Of a stretch of DNA of 64,000 nt, positions 34,901-43,210 are shown in pieces. The stretch comes from Candidatus Schekmanbacteria bacterium. GTDB taxonomy: Bacteria > CSSED10-310 > JACPHN01. The notes beneath the pieces are model-generated. The model had not been told where the DNA came from. It ran no database searches and saw only the letters and a program-made list of their open reading frames with translations. The first letter of the stretch is position 1. Each line of letters opens with the position of its first letter. The position numbers were made by a program, and so were the translations under genes. The DNA lies in contig JACPHN010000068.1 in assembly GCA_016188575.1 (NCBI GenBank), positions 62,001 through 126,000 on the forward strand, given 5' to 3'.

Positions 34901-37806
34901 TTGATGAGGATCTGCGCTGGGAAATGTCGATCCGCACGACGGACGGGTCGCGCCAGACCGTCGACGTGACGCCGCAGCGCACGTCGCGCTTCCAGCCCGC
35001 GCCGGAAACCGCCGTGAGCTGGACCGCGTACGCGATCGGCAGCGGCGAGGTGCTCGCGCAGGGAAGCGCGCTGGCCGGCGATGGCGGCCGGGTAACGGTG
35101 CCGGCGGTGCCGGTCGACGGGACGGGAACCCGCCTCGTGCTCGAAGTGGCGGCATGCACGGCCGCGGGAGCACCAGTGGCGGCGGTGGATGTGCGCGAGC
35201 CAGGTGGCGCCGACCGGGGACGGGAGCTCGTCAGGATTGGGGTGCCCCTGCCCTACGAGGCCGGTGCGACCGCACCTGCGGGTTGGGCGGTGATCGCACC
35301 GTCGGGCGCGGTCGTGCCGAGCCAATTCACGGTGCGCGCGACCTGGGGTCCGAGCACGGACGTCACGGCGCCGGCGCGCTGGGTCGACGGCGAATTCGTG
35401 GCGGAGCCAATGACGGCGTGGAGCGAGTCCAGGTACCAGATCGTTGCGCTGGCGAGCAACACGTGCGACGTCGCGCCGATCGACGTTCAAGAAGCGTCTG
35501 ATCGGATTGCGATCGATACCGGCGCCGCCCGCTTTGAAGTCTCCACGGCGCGCGCCACGGTGCTCGGCGAGATTCGCCTCGCGGGCACTGCCGGGGCCAT
35601 CGCCGGCGCGGGCGACAGCGGCGACGGCGGCATCGCCATCCGCACGGTCGGCGGTGAGACCCTGATCTCCAGCCGCGACGCCGAGCTGTTGTCCACCGAG
35701 GTCGTGCGCCGGGGCGCGGCCGCGGTCACGCTCCATCAGCGCCTCGCCTTTTCCGACCCCCGCCTCGTCGACGAGCGCCGTGGCACCGATCGCAGCGAAG
35801 TCTACACGAGCGGGGTTCCCTGGCTGTACGCGGAGTCCGAGGCCTACGGACAGCGGCTGTGGATCGACGTCTGGTCGACCTTTACGCGCGGCTCCGCGAC
35901 CGCTCACCTCCGTGTGTCCATTCGCAACCCCAACACCTGCCTGGTGAAAAAGTCGGGCAACATCGAGTGCGGCTCCGTGTCGTCGCTGAACTCGGTGTAC
36001 GTCGGCGATCTCGCCGTGCGCCTGCCGGTACGCCTTGCCGCGGACGGCAGTGGTGCTCTGAGCTACGCATCCGGCGAGGGAAGCGGGCAAGTCGCGGAGC
36101 GCGTGGTGCTGGCGCAGCACGGATCGGGACTCGACGGCTGGCAGTACTACGCGCAGCTCGCCGGAGAATGGGAGCGCAACGCGCGCCATCTGCAATACCG
36201 AGGCTACCGGCTTGATGACGACGGGGAGACGGTCGCCAGCGGCGATCAATCAGCGGGGTGGCTGGCCCTTGGCGACGCCGCCGCCACCGTGGGGCTGGGA
36301 GTCGCGGACGCCTGGAAGCGATTTCCGGTGGTGCTGCGCGGGGACGTCTCGGCGAGCGTCGTCGAAGCGGCGCTCCTGCCCCAGGACGACTGGTCCGAAC
36401 CGCACAGCCTGCGCGCCGGTGAAGCGCGCACCTACGACGTCATGATCAGCGTCGGCGGGGCCGAGGGCGCGATGCCCGCGCCCTCGGCGATGGCCACCGC
36501 CCAGACCGGGCTACAGTCTCCGTTGCGGTGGCATCTTGACGACTCGACCTGGATCGGCTCGGGCCTGGTCCCCGAGTTTGCTTCCTGGGGCGCCGACGAG
36601 GCGCACGACTTGTGGAACGAGGTATCTGTAAACGTCGAGCTCAGCCGGCGCAACGCGGCGGGAAGCGGCTATTCGCCCTCGAGCCTCGTCGAGTCGCGTG
36701 AGCGCTACCACCTCTGGGGTGCCGATGTGGCCGGCTATCTGATCAATGATAACGAGCAGAAGACGTCCACGGACCTGTCCAAGTACTCCCAGTACGCGGG
36801 ATTTCTCGTGCAGGCTCTGCGCTCCCCGTTCCGCGAGATCAACGCGGACCTCGGCGTGCCCCTGTCCGACGCCTGGTGGGAGCTCGCCGTGGACGCCGGG
36901 CGCGCCCAGGCCGACACGGGCTACCTGGTGCAACCGTTCATGGAAAGTGGGTCGTGGTACATTGGCGTAAACTTCGCTCATTGCTATCACGAGCAGAGCA
37001 TGGCGCTCGATTTCCCGCGTGGCAGCGGATTCGGTTGCGACTTCCAAGGGGACATCCGCGGGCTGGCGCTGCTCGGCTTCCTGACGGGCTACGAACCGGC
37101 GCTGGAGGCCTTAAAGGCGCATACGCGCTATGTGCTGAATCACGCCGGGGTGCCCGCGGGCGGCGTCGGCTGGAGCCGGGGCATGGCGACGCGTCTGGAC
37201 GCGCTGCTGGCCGCCTACCAGACCACGGGAGACGCCGCGGTCCTGGAGCAGTCGGTCGCCCTGTTGGCGGCGACCGGCACGGGGGACGCTTCGGGCTACC
37301 TGCAGTGCCCGTGCCCGGCCGCGTCTTCGGGTCAATACGTCGAGCTGCAGACCGGCGGACAGTTCTTGCTGGCGCTGGTGCGGTGGCAGCGAGAGCTCGC
37401 CGTGTTGGCGTCGCGCAACCTGGCGTACGCGAGCGTGCGGGATCACGTTGCGGCGCAAGTCGCCGCGCATGCCGAGTGGCTGGCTAGCCGGGTCTTGATT
37501 GCTGGCGACGCCGCCGACGAGGCGTTCGTGCCGTACTGGTGGTACTGGAACGACACCTCGGGGGCGAATGGCCAGGCGTCCTACTCGGCGTACTCGTTGA
37601 TGCTTGCGGACGGCCTGGCTGCCGCCGCGGGCGTCACGGGCAGCGCGGCTCACAGCGATGCGGCGGCGCGCCTGTACAACGGCGCGGTGCGGCATTCGTT
37701 CGGCTGGGGCTGGACCTACGGCGTCTACTCGACAATCAACGAGGCGGGCAAGTTCGCCACGTTTGGCGCGGAGGTCGTGCGGCTCGACAGCGCCGCTAGC
37801 CGCTAG
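31948..37806 (+). CDS. Giant secreted protein: DNRLRE, Ig-like and esterase-like domains with C-terminal helical region
   Basis: 1,952 residues. The ATG at 31948 follows GCGGAG with 8 nt spacing and opens a signal peptide (LHTFSLLALAALSGTVLPLH). Residues about 45-255 are a DNRLRE-type domain (HLWLSRQG, FLELYAYDGG, WVRLDVTAAVRAW). Two Ig-like domains follow (IVSLTSPVSGMVYQAPATIT; TLAPSQAATVDVTITRDPGF). An alpha/beta-hydrolase domain has VVVLLHGWAGDTY (about 685) and nucleophile elbow VYVYGGSMGGSGALA (Ser777). Beta domains lie between 990 and 1530; the C-terminal 420 residues look like an alpha/alpha-barrel (YLVQPFMESGSWYIGVNFAH; RGLALLGFLTGYEPALEALK). It likely acts on polysaccharide or its esters outside the cell; the substrate is unknown. 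No C-terminal anchor. Confidence 0.8.
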   Translation: MKTSLDRRQGTGRLTSLHTFSLLALAALSGTVLPLHPAPPAAAGAADFVTVTYQNGMAPDASYGGAADTFLTTWNGNTSANLGGSDHLWLSRQGGATSSRPVIGFALDAGIPDGAHVESAFLELYAYDGGYDGGARTATAHLCLQPWIEGTGTDLFATDPNGATWIEAQPEVPWVTPGGTFDVAPLDSVTVGSDPDGWVRLDVTAAVRAWHTGTTPNYGIVIDTPDGDWLYHELRSSEFAVAAQRPRLVVTYDPDAEPVPLPPIVSLTSPVSGMVYQAPATITVAAEARDEDGTVQSVSFASSAGDLGAVSVPPYTVKWAGVAAGTYDIWATATDDGGLLGVSQTVTIRVVDKLAFALSLDPAAVTLAPSQAATVDVTITRDPGFAEPVTISVDNAPAGVQVDVAPEVVPPDRSNAVISLAAAGSAAPGQYTLTVSALSDTAAQAASLLLTVSDSPEQPGFQTHPAVTHRGGQSFVTWTENAAERGEHYRVYRHWEPITAQNLTAARLLRETPEGTSRFYADSRVDYASATGWAPRYLEHFVIEDGGSELADGVGLLVWTVDEQDVPAGQSRTGYYAVTYVSPQGIETFANGDASAAISGESVAAPVPVRVAESAEGGVLFLQYMNLAAWNPTFHAPHEANGYYGYDPADPAVAEAIQYAYTYTVGRPSASQCGGSVPASLPVVVLLHGWAGDTYAADWAGSHYYCALEIRPIDVSETWFFGFARETDYRSYAAPQPGDQIANFTEQRVLRMVYDLLRDGELGTQADPRRVYVYGGSMGGSGALAFALRYPTVFAAAYAAQGMTSYATSGDAGGTDWRLDVAPKWGDPADDLPVSISAPADWATSLARFNGTGVWSWQNHQRWIAAPPAGDVVPFGVTHGMQDNVIEWETQGQPLYGVADGVPLPWGGAVTNDGHTWPGFIGLPPTLAVNGALTPFQGMTVVVNETVPAFSGASGNLASPPAQPGSYNHTLEWSASWHLWDLSPVDEDLRWEMSIRTTDGSRQTVDVTPQRTSRFQPAPETAVSWTAYAIGSGEVLAQGSALAGDGGRVTVPAVPVDGTGTRLVLEVAACTAAGAPVAAVDVREPGGADRGRELVRIGVPLPYEAGATAPAGWAVIAPSGAVVPSQFTVRATWGPSTDVTAPARWVDGEFVAEPMTAWSESRYQIVALASNTCDVAPIDVQEASDRIAIDTGAARFEVSTARATVLGEIRLAGTAGAIAGAGDSGDGGIAIRTVGGETLISSRDAELLSTEVVRRGAAAVTLHQRLAFSDPRLVDERRGTDRSEVYTSGVPWLYAESEAYGQRLWIDVWSTFTRGSATAHLRVSIRNPNTCLVKKSGNIECGSVSSLNSVYVGDLAVRLPVRLAADGSGALSYASGEGSGQVAERVVLAQHGSGLDGWQYYAQLAGEWERNARHLQYRGYRLDDDGETVASGDQSAGWLALGDAAATVGLGVADAWKRFPVVLRGDVSASVVEAALLPQDDWSEPHSLRAGEARTYDVMISVGGAEGAMPAPSAMATAQTGLQSPLRWHLDDSTWIGSGLVPEFASWGADEAHDLWNEVSVNVELSRRNAAGSGYSPSSLVESRERYHLWGADVAGYLINDNEQKTSTDLSKYSQYAGFLVQALRSPFREINADLGVPLSDAWWELAVDAGRAQADTGYLVQPFMESGSWYIGVNFAHCYHEQSMALDFPRGSGFGCDFQGDIRGLALLGFLTGYEPALEALKAHTRYVLNHAGVPAGGVGWSRGMATRLDALLAAYQTTGDAAVLEQSVALLAATGTGDASGYLQCPCPAASSGQYVELQTGGQFLLALVRWQRELAVLASRNLAYASVRDHVAAQVAAHAEWLASRVLIAGDAADEAFVPYWWYWNDTSGANGQASYSAYSLMLADGLAAAAGVTGSAAHSDAAARLYNGAVRHSFGWGWTYGVYSTINEAGKFATFGAEVVRLDSAASR

Positions 37807-38407
37807 CCCGGCGACGCGACTGCGCCCACTCCCTCCTCCCCGCTTGCGCGGGGAGGGCGGGGTGCTTTCAGCGGTAGGTATTTGAAAGGAAGCGCTCGGC
37901 CATCGCGTTGTCGTAGACCTTGCCCTGGTAGTAGCCTTCGCCCTCGGCGTAGGCGTGTGCGAGGACAATCCCGAGATCTCATGCAACGTGGTCCCGGAGC
38001 TCGTCCTCACGGGGATTCACCGCAGAGCGCGCAGGGGGCGCGGAGGAGCCCACTATTTCCTTCTCTGCGCTCTCCGCGGTGAATTTCCTGCCGACCCACT
38101 CCTACCAAACCTACAAGGTGAACCGTGAAACTCTCCACCACGCCGCCCAGAGCCGCCCATGAAAAAACCGAAGAGAGCCGCCGCTTGTAATACTTTCCCT
38201 TGACAGGGGTCGAGGGGGAGAAACGTGATTGCCAGGCGCATCGACGACGGTCAACAGCACTCCCTCGAGGCTGTCAAAAACAGGGTTGTTCCAGAATTCG
38301 TTCAGCGGCGATCATCTCGGTTCTCCGAGATCGGGCACGAGCGCGTTGTTGCACCATTCGTGATCTCCCCCCTCTCTATTCACCCGCAAGCGGGCGGAGG
38401 GGAAAAG
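37807..38407. other. Intergenic stretch, 600 bp: hairpins and possible transposase scrap
   Basis: A CCTCCCCGCTTGCGCGGGGAGG hairpin (37834-37855) follows the giant gene and can end its transcript. On the minus strand, 37970-37876 reads AHAYAEGEGYYQGKVYDNAM then AERFLSNTY-stop; YDNAMAERF resembles the last catalytic motif of IS3-type transposases but this is weak. A 70-bp palindrome is at 38015-38084. A CCCGCAAGCGGGCGG hairpin near 38380 precedes the FkbM gene's 3' end. Confidence 0.4.
38015..38084. repeat. Palindrome ATTCACCGC...GCGGTGAAT
   Basis: Left arm ATTCACCGCAGAGCGCGCAG, right arm CTGCGCTCTCCGCGGTGAAT, with a short loop. Palindromes of this sequence type (TTCACCGCAGAG...CTCTGCGGTGAA) are widespread between genes in many bacteria, from general knowledge. 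One copy in this window. Confidence 0.6.
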
Positions 38408-39139
38408 TTACTTATCCTTGAGAACAAAGATAACCTCTAGTTGTCGCAGTCTGCCGTCTGTCTTGAGGGAAATATTGTATATATTATGGACAATAAATCC
38501 ATGGCTGTAAAAATCTGCAAGCGATTCGTGGAATAGCAGCTGACCATTATATGTCGGCTGAGTAATTATCTCTGAATACACAAGTGTTACATTTGATCTG
38601 GAGAGAAAATCCCTTCCACCTCTGAGTACCATGTATTCTGCGCCTTGAACATCGAGCTTCAATATGTCTATACGCGGAATGCTCATCTCGCGAACGAAGG
38701 AATCAAGCGTCGTAAACTGCGCTATGATCTTTTCCTTCGTATTGAGCACTCCGTCTCCCCACGTCTCTTCTCCCCGTGTGTCGGTTTCGAGAAGAGAGTT
38801 TGTAACTGAGGCGACGTTTGAGTTGAAGGTGAGCTGTCCTGATGTGTCTGAAAGGCCGAAGTTGAATGTCTTGATCAGCGGATCAGTCGATGTATTCTCC
38901 TTGAGGCGTTCAAATGACTTCGGGAAAGGCTCAAACGCATATATCGTGGCCTTTGGAAACAAGCTTCTGAACGAGAGGCTTAAATGGCCATGGTGAGCGC
39001 CGACGTCGAAAATTATCGGGCGCTCGATGTCCCGGCAAAGCCTGTGAATTTCGGAGAGCGGCTCTTTCTCAGACAATGTCACTCTGGATATCCTATATCC
39101 GAGCTTGTTCGCTGTCTTCTGGATCAACTTTCTAATCAT
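38408..39139 (-). CDS. FkbM-family methyltransferase
   Basis: 243 residues from ATG 39139 (a 13-codon upstream start exists but homologues begin MIRK-like). It transfers a methyl group from S-adenosylmethionine, in glycan loci usually to a sugar hydroxyl. The SAM-binding motif is IIFDVGAHHGHLSLSF (about 42-57), with AFEPFPKSFERLKEN next, then SVTNSLLETD and the FkbM signature RIDILKLDVQGAEYMVLRGG. The gene is strongly A+T-rich (one 60-base line, 38461-38520, is 30% G+C) unlike the chromosome, so it was probably acquired recently. It is last in the minus-strand glycan locus, 159 bp after the flippase. Confidence 0.88.
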   Translation of the reverse strand: MIRKLIQKTANKLGYRISRVTLSEKEPLSEIHRLCRDIERPIIFDVGAHHGHLSLSFRSLFPKATIYAFEPFPKSFERLKENTSTDPLIKTFNFGLSDTSGQLTFNSNVASVTNSLLETDTRGEETWGDGVLNTKEKIIAQFTTLDSFVREMSIPRIDILKLDVQGAEYMVLRGGRDFLSRSNVTLVYSEIITQPTYNGQLLFHESLADFYSHGFIVHNIYNISLKTDGRLRQLEVIFVLKDK

Positions 39140-39298
39140 TGTCGCTATCCGATCATCCTGTAATGAGAAACAGTACATTCAGAGATTCTGAATCGAGCCT
39201 GGAATCGTACCACTGGATCTGACGGGTGTCAAGACGGCCGGCGTGCGGCCTTTCGGGTTGTCGCCGAGTGTGCGACAACCCGCCCTGTTGGCAGCATC

Positions 39299-40735
39299 TC
39301 AATCCATCCACATGAACCAACAGGAAGTAATCAATCCAATCACCAGACTTGGAATATATGTCCTGGTTGCGAATCTTATCTCTTTAAGATTGATGAGCCG
39401 CTCCGCAAGGAAAATCGTATATGGTGTGAAAAATACCATGTACGCTGCAAGCATTGCTCCTGGAAACGCCGCGATCCCCACGATCCCGTATGCGGAAACA
39501 GAAATCACTATTATTATCGCAGCATTTATTCCGGCTACCGTATGCCATACGATATGATTGCTCAGGGAATACAACTGTAGGTGCACTTCGCCTATCCGCT
39601 CCACCAAGAATGCCATGTTCGCAAGAGCCCATAGTAAGCCAGGTGCCGACTGAACGTTCTTTCCTATAGCCGGAAATACATAGCTCAGAAATACGTACCC
39701 AGCCAGGACGCCACCGTTGAACGCAAAAAAAGACCTCGCCGCGTACTTCACTGCAAGACCTCGCAGCTTCTCAACCTCTCCAGCGGCATACGTATAAGCT
39801 AGCTCCGGAATCTTTGAATAGAACGGAGGTTGCGAAAACGACGAAACCGCCCGCAATACCTGCAACAATACGAGATACGATGCCAGTTCTTCCGCACTGG
39901 CCATCCGGGCATAAACGACGCCGCTCCCGAGCACGACGCCCTGCGCGAATAGCAGCCCCAACCCGCTGCGCCACGCCGAGGCGATGGCTACCTGTCGCAG
40001 TTTCCTTCGCTGCGCCGCCGTCGCCTCCCCCGGCCCCTGCGAAACCGCTCCCGTCAGCTCTCGCGCCGCCTTGCGCGCCCACACCAGCGCCCCCGCGCTC
40101 GCCAGGCAAGGCATCGCCACAAACACTGCCAGACGGGGTGTTGCCAGCAGCGCGAAAGCGGACAGCGCGAGGCCAGCACAGTTGAACATCGCCTGGGTGC
40201 GGTGCCACCGTGCGACCTGCCCGAGCCCCTGAATGGCCGCCCCAAAGCCCATGATCGCAAGCTGCAGCAGTGTATTGGCGGCCACGACGCACCAGGCCAG
40301 GCCGGCATCGGTCGTGTCGGCGGTCTTGGCGACAAGACCGCTCACCGACCAGGTGCCGGCAGTCATGATGCCAATCGCCGCTATCGCCACGATGCCCCGA
40401 TAGATGCGCCGCGATTCGTGCATGACGACGGGAACGATACTTTCTCCCGGCGAGCACTTGTTCCCCTTGAGCTCCACGACGCCGACCCGCGCGATCGCAT
40501 CGATGTCAAGTCCCGCGTTCGCGTACGAAAACAGGCGCACGAACGTCGGCGAGAGCCCGAGGTCAAACAACACGAAGAGCGACCGGATCGTCGCAAACAG
40601 CAGCCAGAGAGAAAGCTCAGCAGTGCCCAGCCTGTGCGTCGCCAATGGCAGGAGAAGGAACAAGCTCGTCGACTGAACGAACATGTTCATCCAGGTCATC
40701 AGCGTCGACGACTGGAACAACCGGGAAAGAGACAT
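39299..40735 (-). CDS. Oligosaccharide flippase (Wzx/MATE-type polysaccharide exporter)
   Basis: 478 residues from ATG 40735 (GTG 40774 would add 13 residues; neither has a strong ribosome site). About twelve hydrophobic helices (MNMFVQSTSLFLLLPLATHR; LSLWLLFATIRSLFVLFDLG; IASAWRSGLGLLFAQGVVLG) match the polysaccharide-transporter branch that flips lipid-linked glycans across the inner membrane. Base composition changes inside the gene: the first half (40735 to about 39890) is very G+C-rich (line 40021 is 78%), the second half is near 45%. It belongs to the glycan operon begun at 44167. Confidence 0.85.
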   Translation of the reverse strand: MSLSRLFQSSTLMTWMNMFVQSTSLFLLLPLATHRLGTAELSLWLLFATIRSLFVLFDLGLSPTFVRLFSYANAGLDIDAIARVGVVELKGNKCSPGESIVPVVMHESRRIYRGIVAIAAIGIMTAGTWSVSGLVAKTADTTDAGLAWCVVAANTLLQLAIMGFGAAIQGLGQVARWHRTQAMFNCAGLALSAFALLATPRLAVFVAMPCLASAGALVWARKAARELTGAVSQGPGEATAAQRRKLRQVAIASAWRSGLGLLFAQGVVLGSGVVYARMASAEELASYLVLLQVLRAVSSFSQPPFYSKIPELAYTYAAGEVEKLRGLAVKYAARSFFAFNGGVLAGYVFLSYVFPAIGKNVQSAPGLLWALANMAFLVERIGEVHLQLYSLSNHIVWHTVAGINAAIIIVISVSAYGIVGIAAFPGAMLAAYMVFFTPYTIFLAERLINLKEIRFATRTYIPSLVIGLITSCWFMWMD

Positions 40736-40827
40736 TCGCCAGGATACCTCGTCGCCGCCAGCCCGAATCATCACGGCCTGCCGCCGCAGGGGCGCGGCGA
40801 CCGGCGGCAGTGGGTCGTGGCCATCGA

Positions 40828-41577
40828 CTACTCCGTGCTGAGCCGCGCAGTCGCGCCGCCGTCCACCACGATGGCCTGCCCCGTGAGAAAGGAAGAACGC
40901 TCGTTGTCGGCGAGAAACAGAATGGCCTCGCCGATCTCTTTGGGCTGCCCGACGCGGCCCAGGACGTGCTTGTGGCCGAGGCCGCGAACCAGCTCCTCGA
41001 TCGTCCGCCCGGCCACGTGCCCGCGCGCCAGGCCGGCGTGCAGCATGGGGGTGTCCACCGCGCCCGGCAGCACGGCGTTGACGCGAATGCCCGCAGCGCC
41101 GGCCTCCAGCGCCATGGCGCGCGTGAGCGCCAGCAGCGCGCCCTTGCTGGCCGCGTAGGCGCCGATTCCCGCCGAGGTGGCGATCGCATGCACCGAGCTG
41201 ACGTTGACGATCGCACCGCGGCGCACGGCCAGCAGCTCGTACGCTGCCTGATAAGCGAGAAAGACCGGGCGGACGTTGGACGTCATGACGCTGTCCCAGT
41301 CTTCGAGCGTCGTCTCCCGAAGCGGCTTGCAGATCTGCACCGCCGCGTTGTTGACCAGCGCATCGAGCGCCCCGTGGCGCGCTTCGACGCCGGCGAAGAG
41401 CGCTGCGATCTGCTCGGGATCCGCGACGTCACCGGCAACGAAATCCCCCACCGGATCGCGGTTTGCCGGCTGCCTTCTGTCAATGCCCACGACGTGCCAC
41501 CCGTGCTCGCGAAAAACCTCCGCCGTCGCGTACCCAATGCCTCCTGCGACTCCCGTAATCGCCACGACGCGCGTCAT
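40828..41577 (-). CDS. Short-chain dehydrogenase/reductase
   Basis: 249 residues; the start at 41577 overlaps the stop of the upstream gene by one base (TGATG), showing translational coupling. NAD(P)-binding AITGVAGGIGYATAEVF, NNAA motif in LVNNAAVQICKP, catalytic Ser in IVNVSSVHAI and Tyr-Lys in GAYAASKGALLAL, then RVNAVLPGAVDTPM and the C-terminal FLTGQAIVVDGG are all intact. A classical SDR oxidising or reducing a hydroxyl, most likely on a sugar or acid intermediate of the locus. Its coupling to the 2-hydroxyacid dehydrogenase and cytidylyltransferase suggests they modify one precursor together. Confidence 0.92.
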   Translation of the reverse strand: MTRVVAITGVAGGIGYATAEVFREHGWHVVGIDRRQPANRDPVGDFVAGDVADPEQIAALFAGVEARHGALDALVNNAAVQICKPLRETTLEDWDSVMTSNVRPVFLAYQAAYELLAVRRGAIVNVSSVHAIATSAGIGAYAASKGALLALTRAMALEAGAAGIRVNAVLPGAVDTPMLHAGLARGHVAGRTIEELVRGLGHKHVLGRVGQPKEIGEAILFLADNERSSFLTGQAIVVDGGATARLSTE

Positions 41578-42521
41578 CACCTGTCGAGCTCCTCGACGAG
41601 GTTGGCCAGCGTTCTGTCGTGGACGTGCTCCCACGCCCGCGGGCTCGCGTTTGAAGCGTGTGCCGCCAAGAGAACGTTCGGTAGCGACCGCAGCCGACTG
41701 TTCAGCGGCAGCGGCTCGATCTCGAACACGTCCAGCGCCGCGCCCGCGATCGTTCCCGCTTCCAGTGCTTCGACCAGCGCCACCTCGTCGACGATCGGTC
41801 CCCGCGCCGTATTGACGAGCACGGCCTGCGGGCGCATCAGCGCCAGCCGCGGGGCATTGATCAGATGGAAGCTCGTGGGATTCAAATCGCAATTAACACT
41901 CACGAAATCGCTCTCGCGCAACAGCGTCTCGAGGTCGACGGCGCGCATCCCCGTTCCCGCGAGGACCTCTTCCGGAATCGCGCGAATGTCGTTGCCGAGC
42001 AGCGTCATTCCAAACGCCGCCGCTCGCGACGCCACCGCGCGCCCGATATTCCCCACGCCGACGATACCGAGCGTGCACTCGCCGAGTGCTCTTCCGGCTA
42101 GCTTGCTCCACTCCGACGATGCAACGATGCGATGCAGCCACGGGATCTGCCGGGCGAAGCACAGGATGTAGCCGAGCACGGAATCGGCCACCGGCCTGGT
42201 AAACGCATTGGGGGTGTTGCGCACCGCGATTCCGAGCCGGGCGCAGCACGCCTGATCGATGGAGTCGATCCCGGTTCCCCATTTCGATATCACCTTGAGC
42301 CGTTTCGCCTTGTTCAGCACGCGCTCGGTAAAACGATCGTCGCCGCAAATCACGCCGTCGATGTCCTCGATCCAGGCCAGGAGCTCGTCCTCCTCCAGCC
42401 GCTCGCGCACCGGCGGCACGACGACTTCGATGTCATGGTCCGCGAAAAACTGCGTGAAACGGGAGAGCACGGGTTGCATATAGGGGGCGGAGACGAGCGC
42501 TCGCCTCTTCCTGTGGCTCAT
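41577..42521 (-). CDS. D-isomer-specific 2-hydroxyacid dehydrogenase (SerA-like)
   Basis: 314 residues. ATG 42521 overlaps the previous stop (ATGA) and follows AGGACCTGCCCG. It is an NAD-dependent oxidoreductase for D-2-hydroxy acids. Substrate domain signs are KVISKWGTGIDSID and TRPVADSVLGYILCF. The Rossmann motif is LGIVGVGNIGRAVASRA. Catalytic Arg is in VLVNTARGPIVDE, Glu in AALDVFEIEPLP, His in NVLLAAHASNASPRAWEH. It lacks the ACT domain of true phosphoglycerate dehydrogenase. Within a glycan operon it may oxidise a sugar-acid precursor rather than 3-phosphoglycerate (inference). Confidence 0.92.
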   Translation of the reverse strand: MSHRKRRALVSAPYMQPVLSRFTQFFADHDIEVVVPPVRERLEEDELLAWIEDIDGVICGDDRFTERVLNKAKRLKVISKWGTGIDSIDQACCARLGIAVRNTPNAFTRPVADSVLGYILCFARQIPWLHRIVASSEWSKLAGRALGECTLGIVGVGNIGRAVASRAAAFGMTLLGNDIRAIPEEVLAGTGMRAVDLETLLRESDFVSVNCDLNPTSFHLINAPRLALMRPQAVLVNTARGPIVDEVALVEALEAGTIAGAALDVFEIEPLPLNSRLRSLPNVLLAAHASNASPRAWEHVHDRTLANLVEELDR

Positions 42522-43201
42522 CGGGCAGGTCCTTTCAGCGTCGTGTAGAGATGCTCCGCGATGGAGAAATCGAGCTCCTCGTCGATGTCGACGGCTTCGA
42601 GCGGGCTCATCTCGAAAAACATGGGCGATTCGCCGATGCGATTGCGCGTGCGCAGGAACACCTCGCGCCTGAACATGTACAGGCACGAGTTTTCCAGATA
42701 GATCGGCGTCAGATCCTGAGTTCTGATCAGCACCGCGGGATCGTGGTTCACGGGCGAGCCGTCGGCAAACCACAAGCGGGTTCTGAGTGGCGTCACGGAG
42801 AACAGCGAGTCACACCCGCGCGTGTTGGTGCGAAAGGCCTCGATTGCCCGCCCGATCGTGTCGGCGCCGAGCAGTGGGTTGGTGGAATGCGTTTGCAGGT
42901 AGATCGGCGCGCTCGTCTGCATGACGTCGTAGCACAGGACGTCGTTCATCGGCACCATGCCGCCGCACAGCGACGGTGGCCGGTGCAGAACGCGTACGGT
43001 CGGGAAATGCTCGGCGAGCTGCGCGGCGATGATGGGGCTATCCGTATTGACCACCACGGAGCTGATTGCCGGGCACGAAAGAAGCTGGCTGACAATGTGG
43101 TGAAACAGCGGTTTCCCCGCAAAGGGGCGGTAGTTCTTCCCGGGAACCCGCTCGCTGGCATGCCGCATCGGCACCAGTGCCGTGATCTCGAATGGCTCCA
43201 T
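42518..43201 (-). CDS. Acylneuraminate cytidylyltransferase-family protein
   Basis: 227 residues. It uses CTP to activate a 2-keto or related acidic sugar as its CMP form. N-terminal ITALVPMRHASERVPGKNYR corresponds to the nucleotide-binding IPARGGSKRIPGKN motif, with substitutions. FAGKPLFHHIVSQLL and VVVNTDSPIIAAQLAEHFP follow, then YLQTHSTNPLLGADTIGRAI and the closing DIDEELDFSIAE (metal-binding Asp/Glu). Lies between the GT2 gene (9 bp gap) and the dehydrogenase (4-bp overlap). No sialic-acid synthase (NeuB) or epimerase is in the window, so the sugar is not identified. Confidence 0.88.
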   Translation of the reverse strand: MEPFEITALVPMRHASERVPGKNYRPFAGKPLFHHIVSQLLSCPAISSVVVNTDSPIIAAQLAEHFPTVRVLHRPPSLCGGMVPMNDVLCYDVMQTSAPIYLQTHSTNPLLGADTIGRAIEAFRTNTRGCDSLFSVTPLRTRLWFADGSPVNHDPAVLIRTQDLTPIYLENSCLYMFRREVFLRTRNRIGESPMFFEMSPLEAVDIDEELDFSIAEHLYTTLKGPAR

Positions 43202-43210
43202 CCTCGGTCC

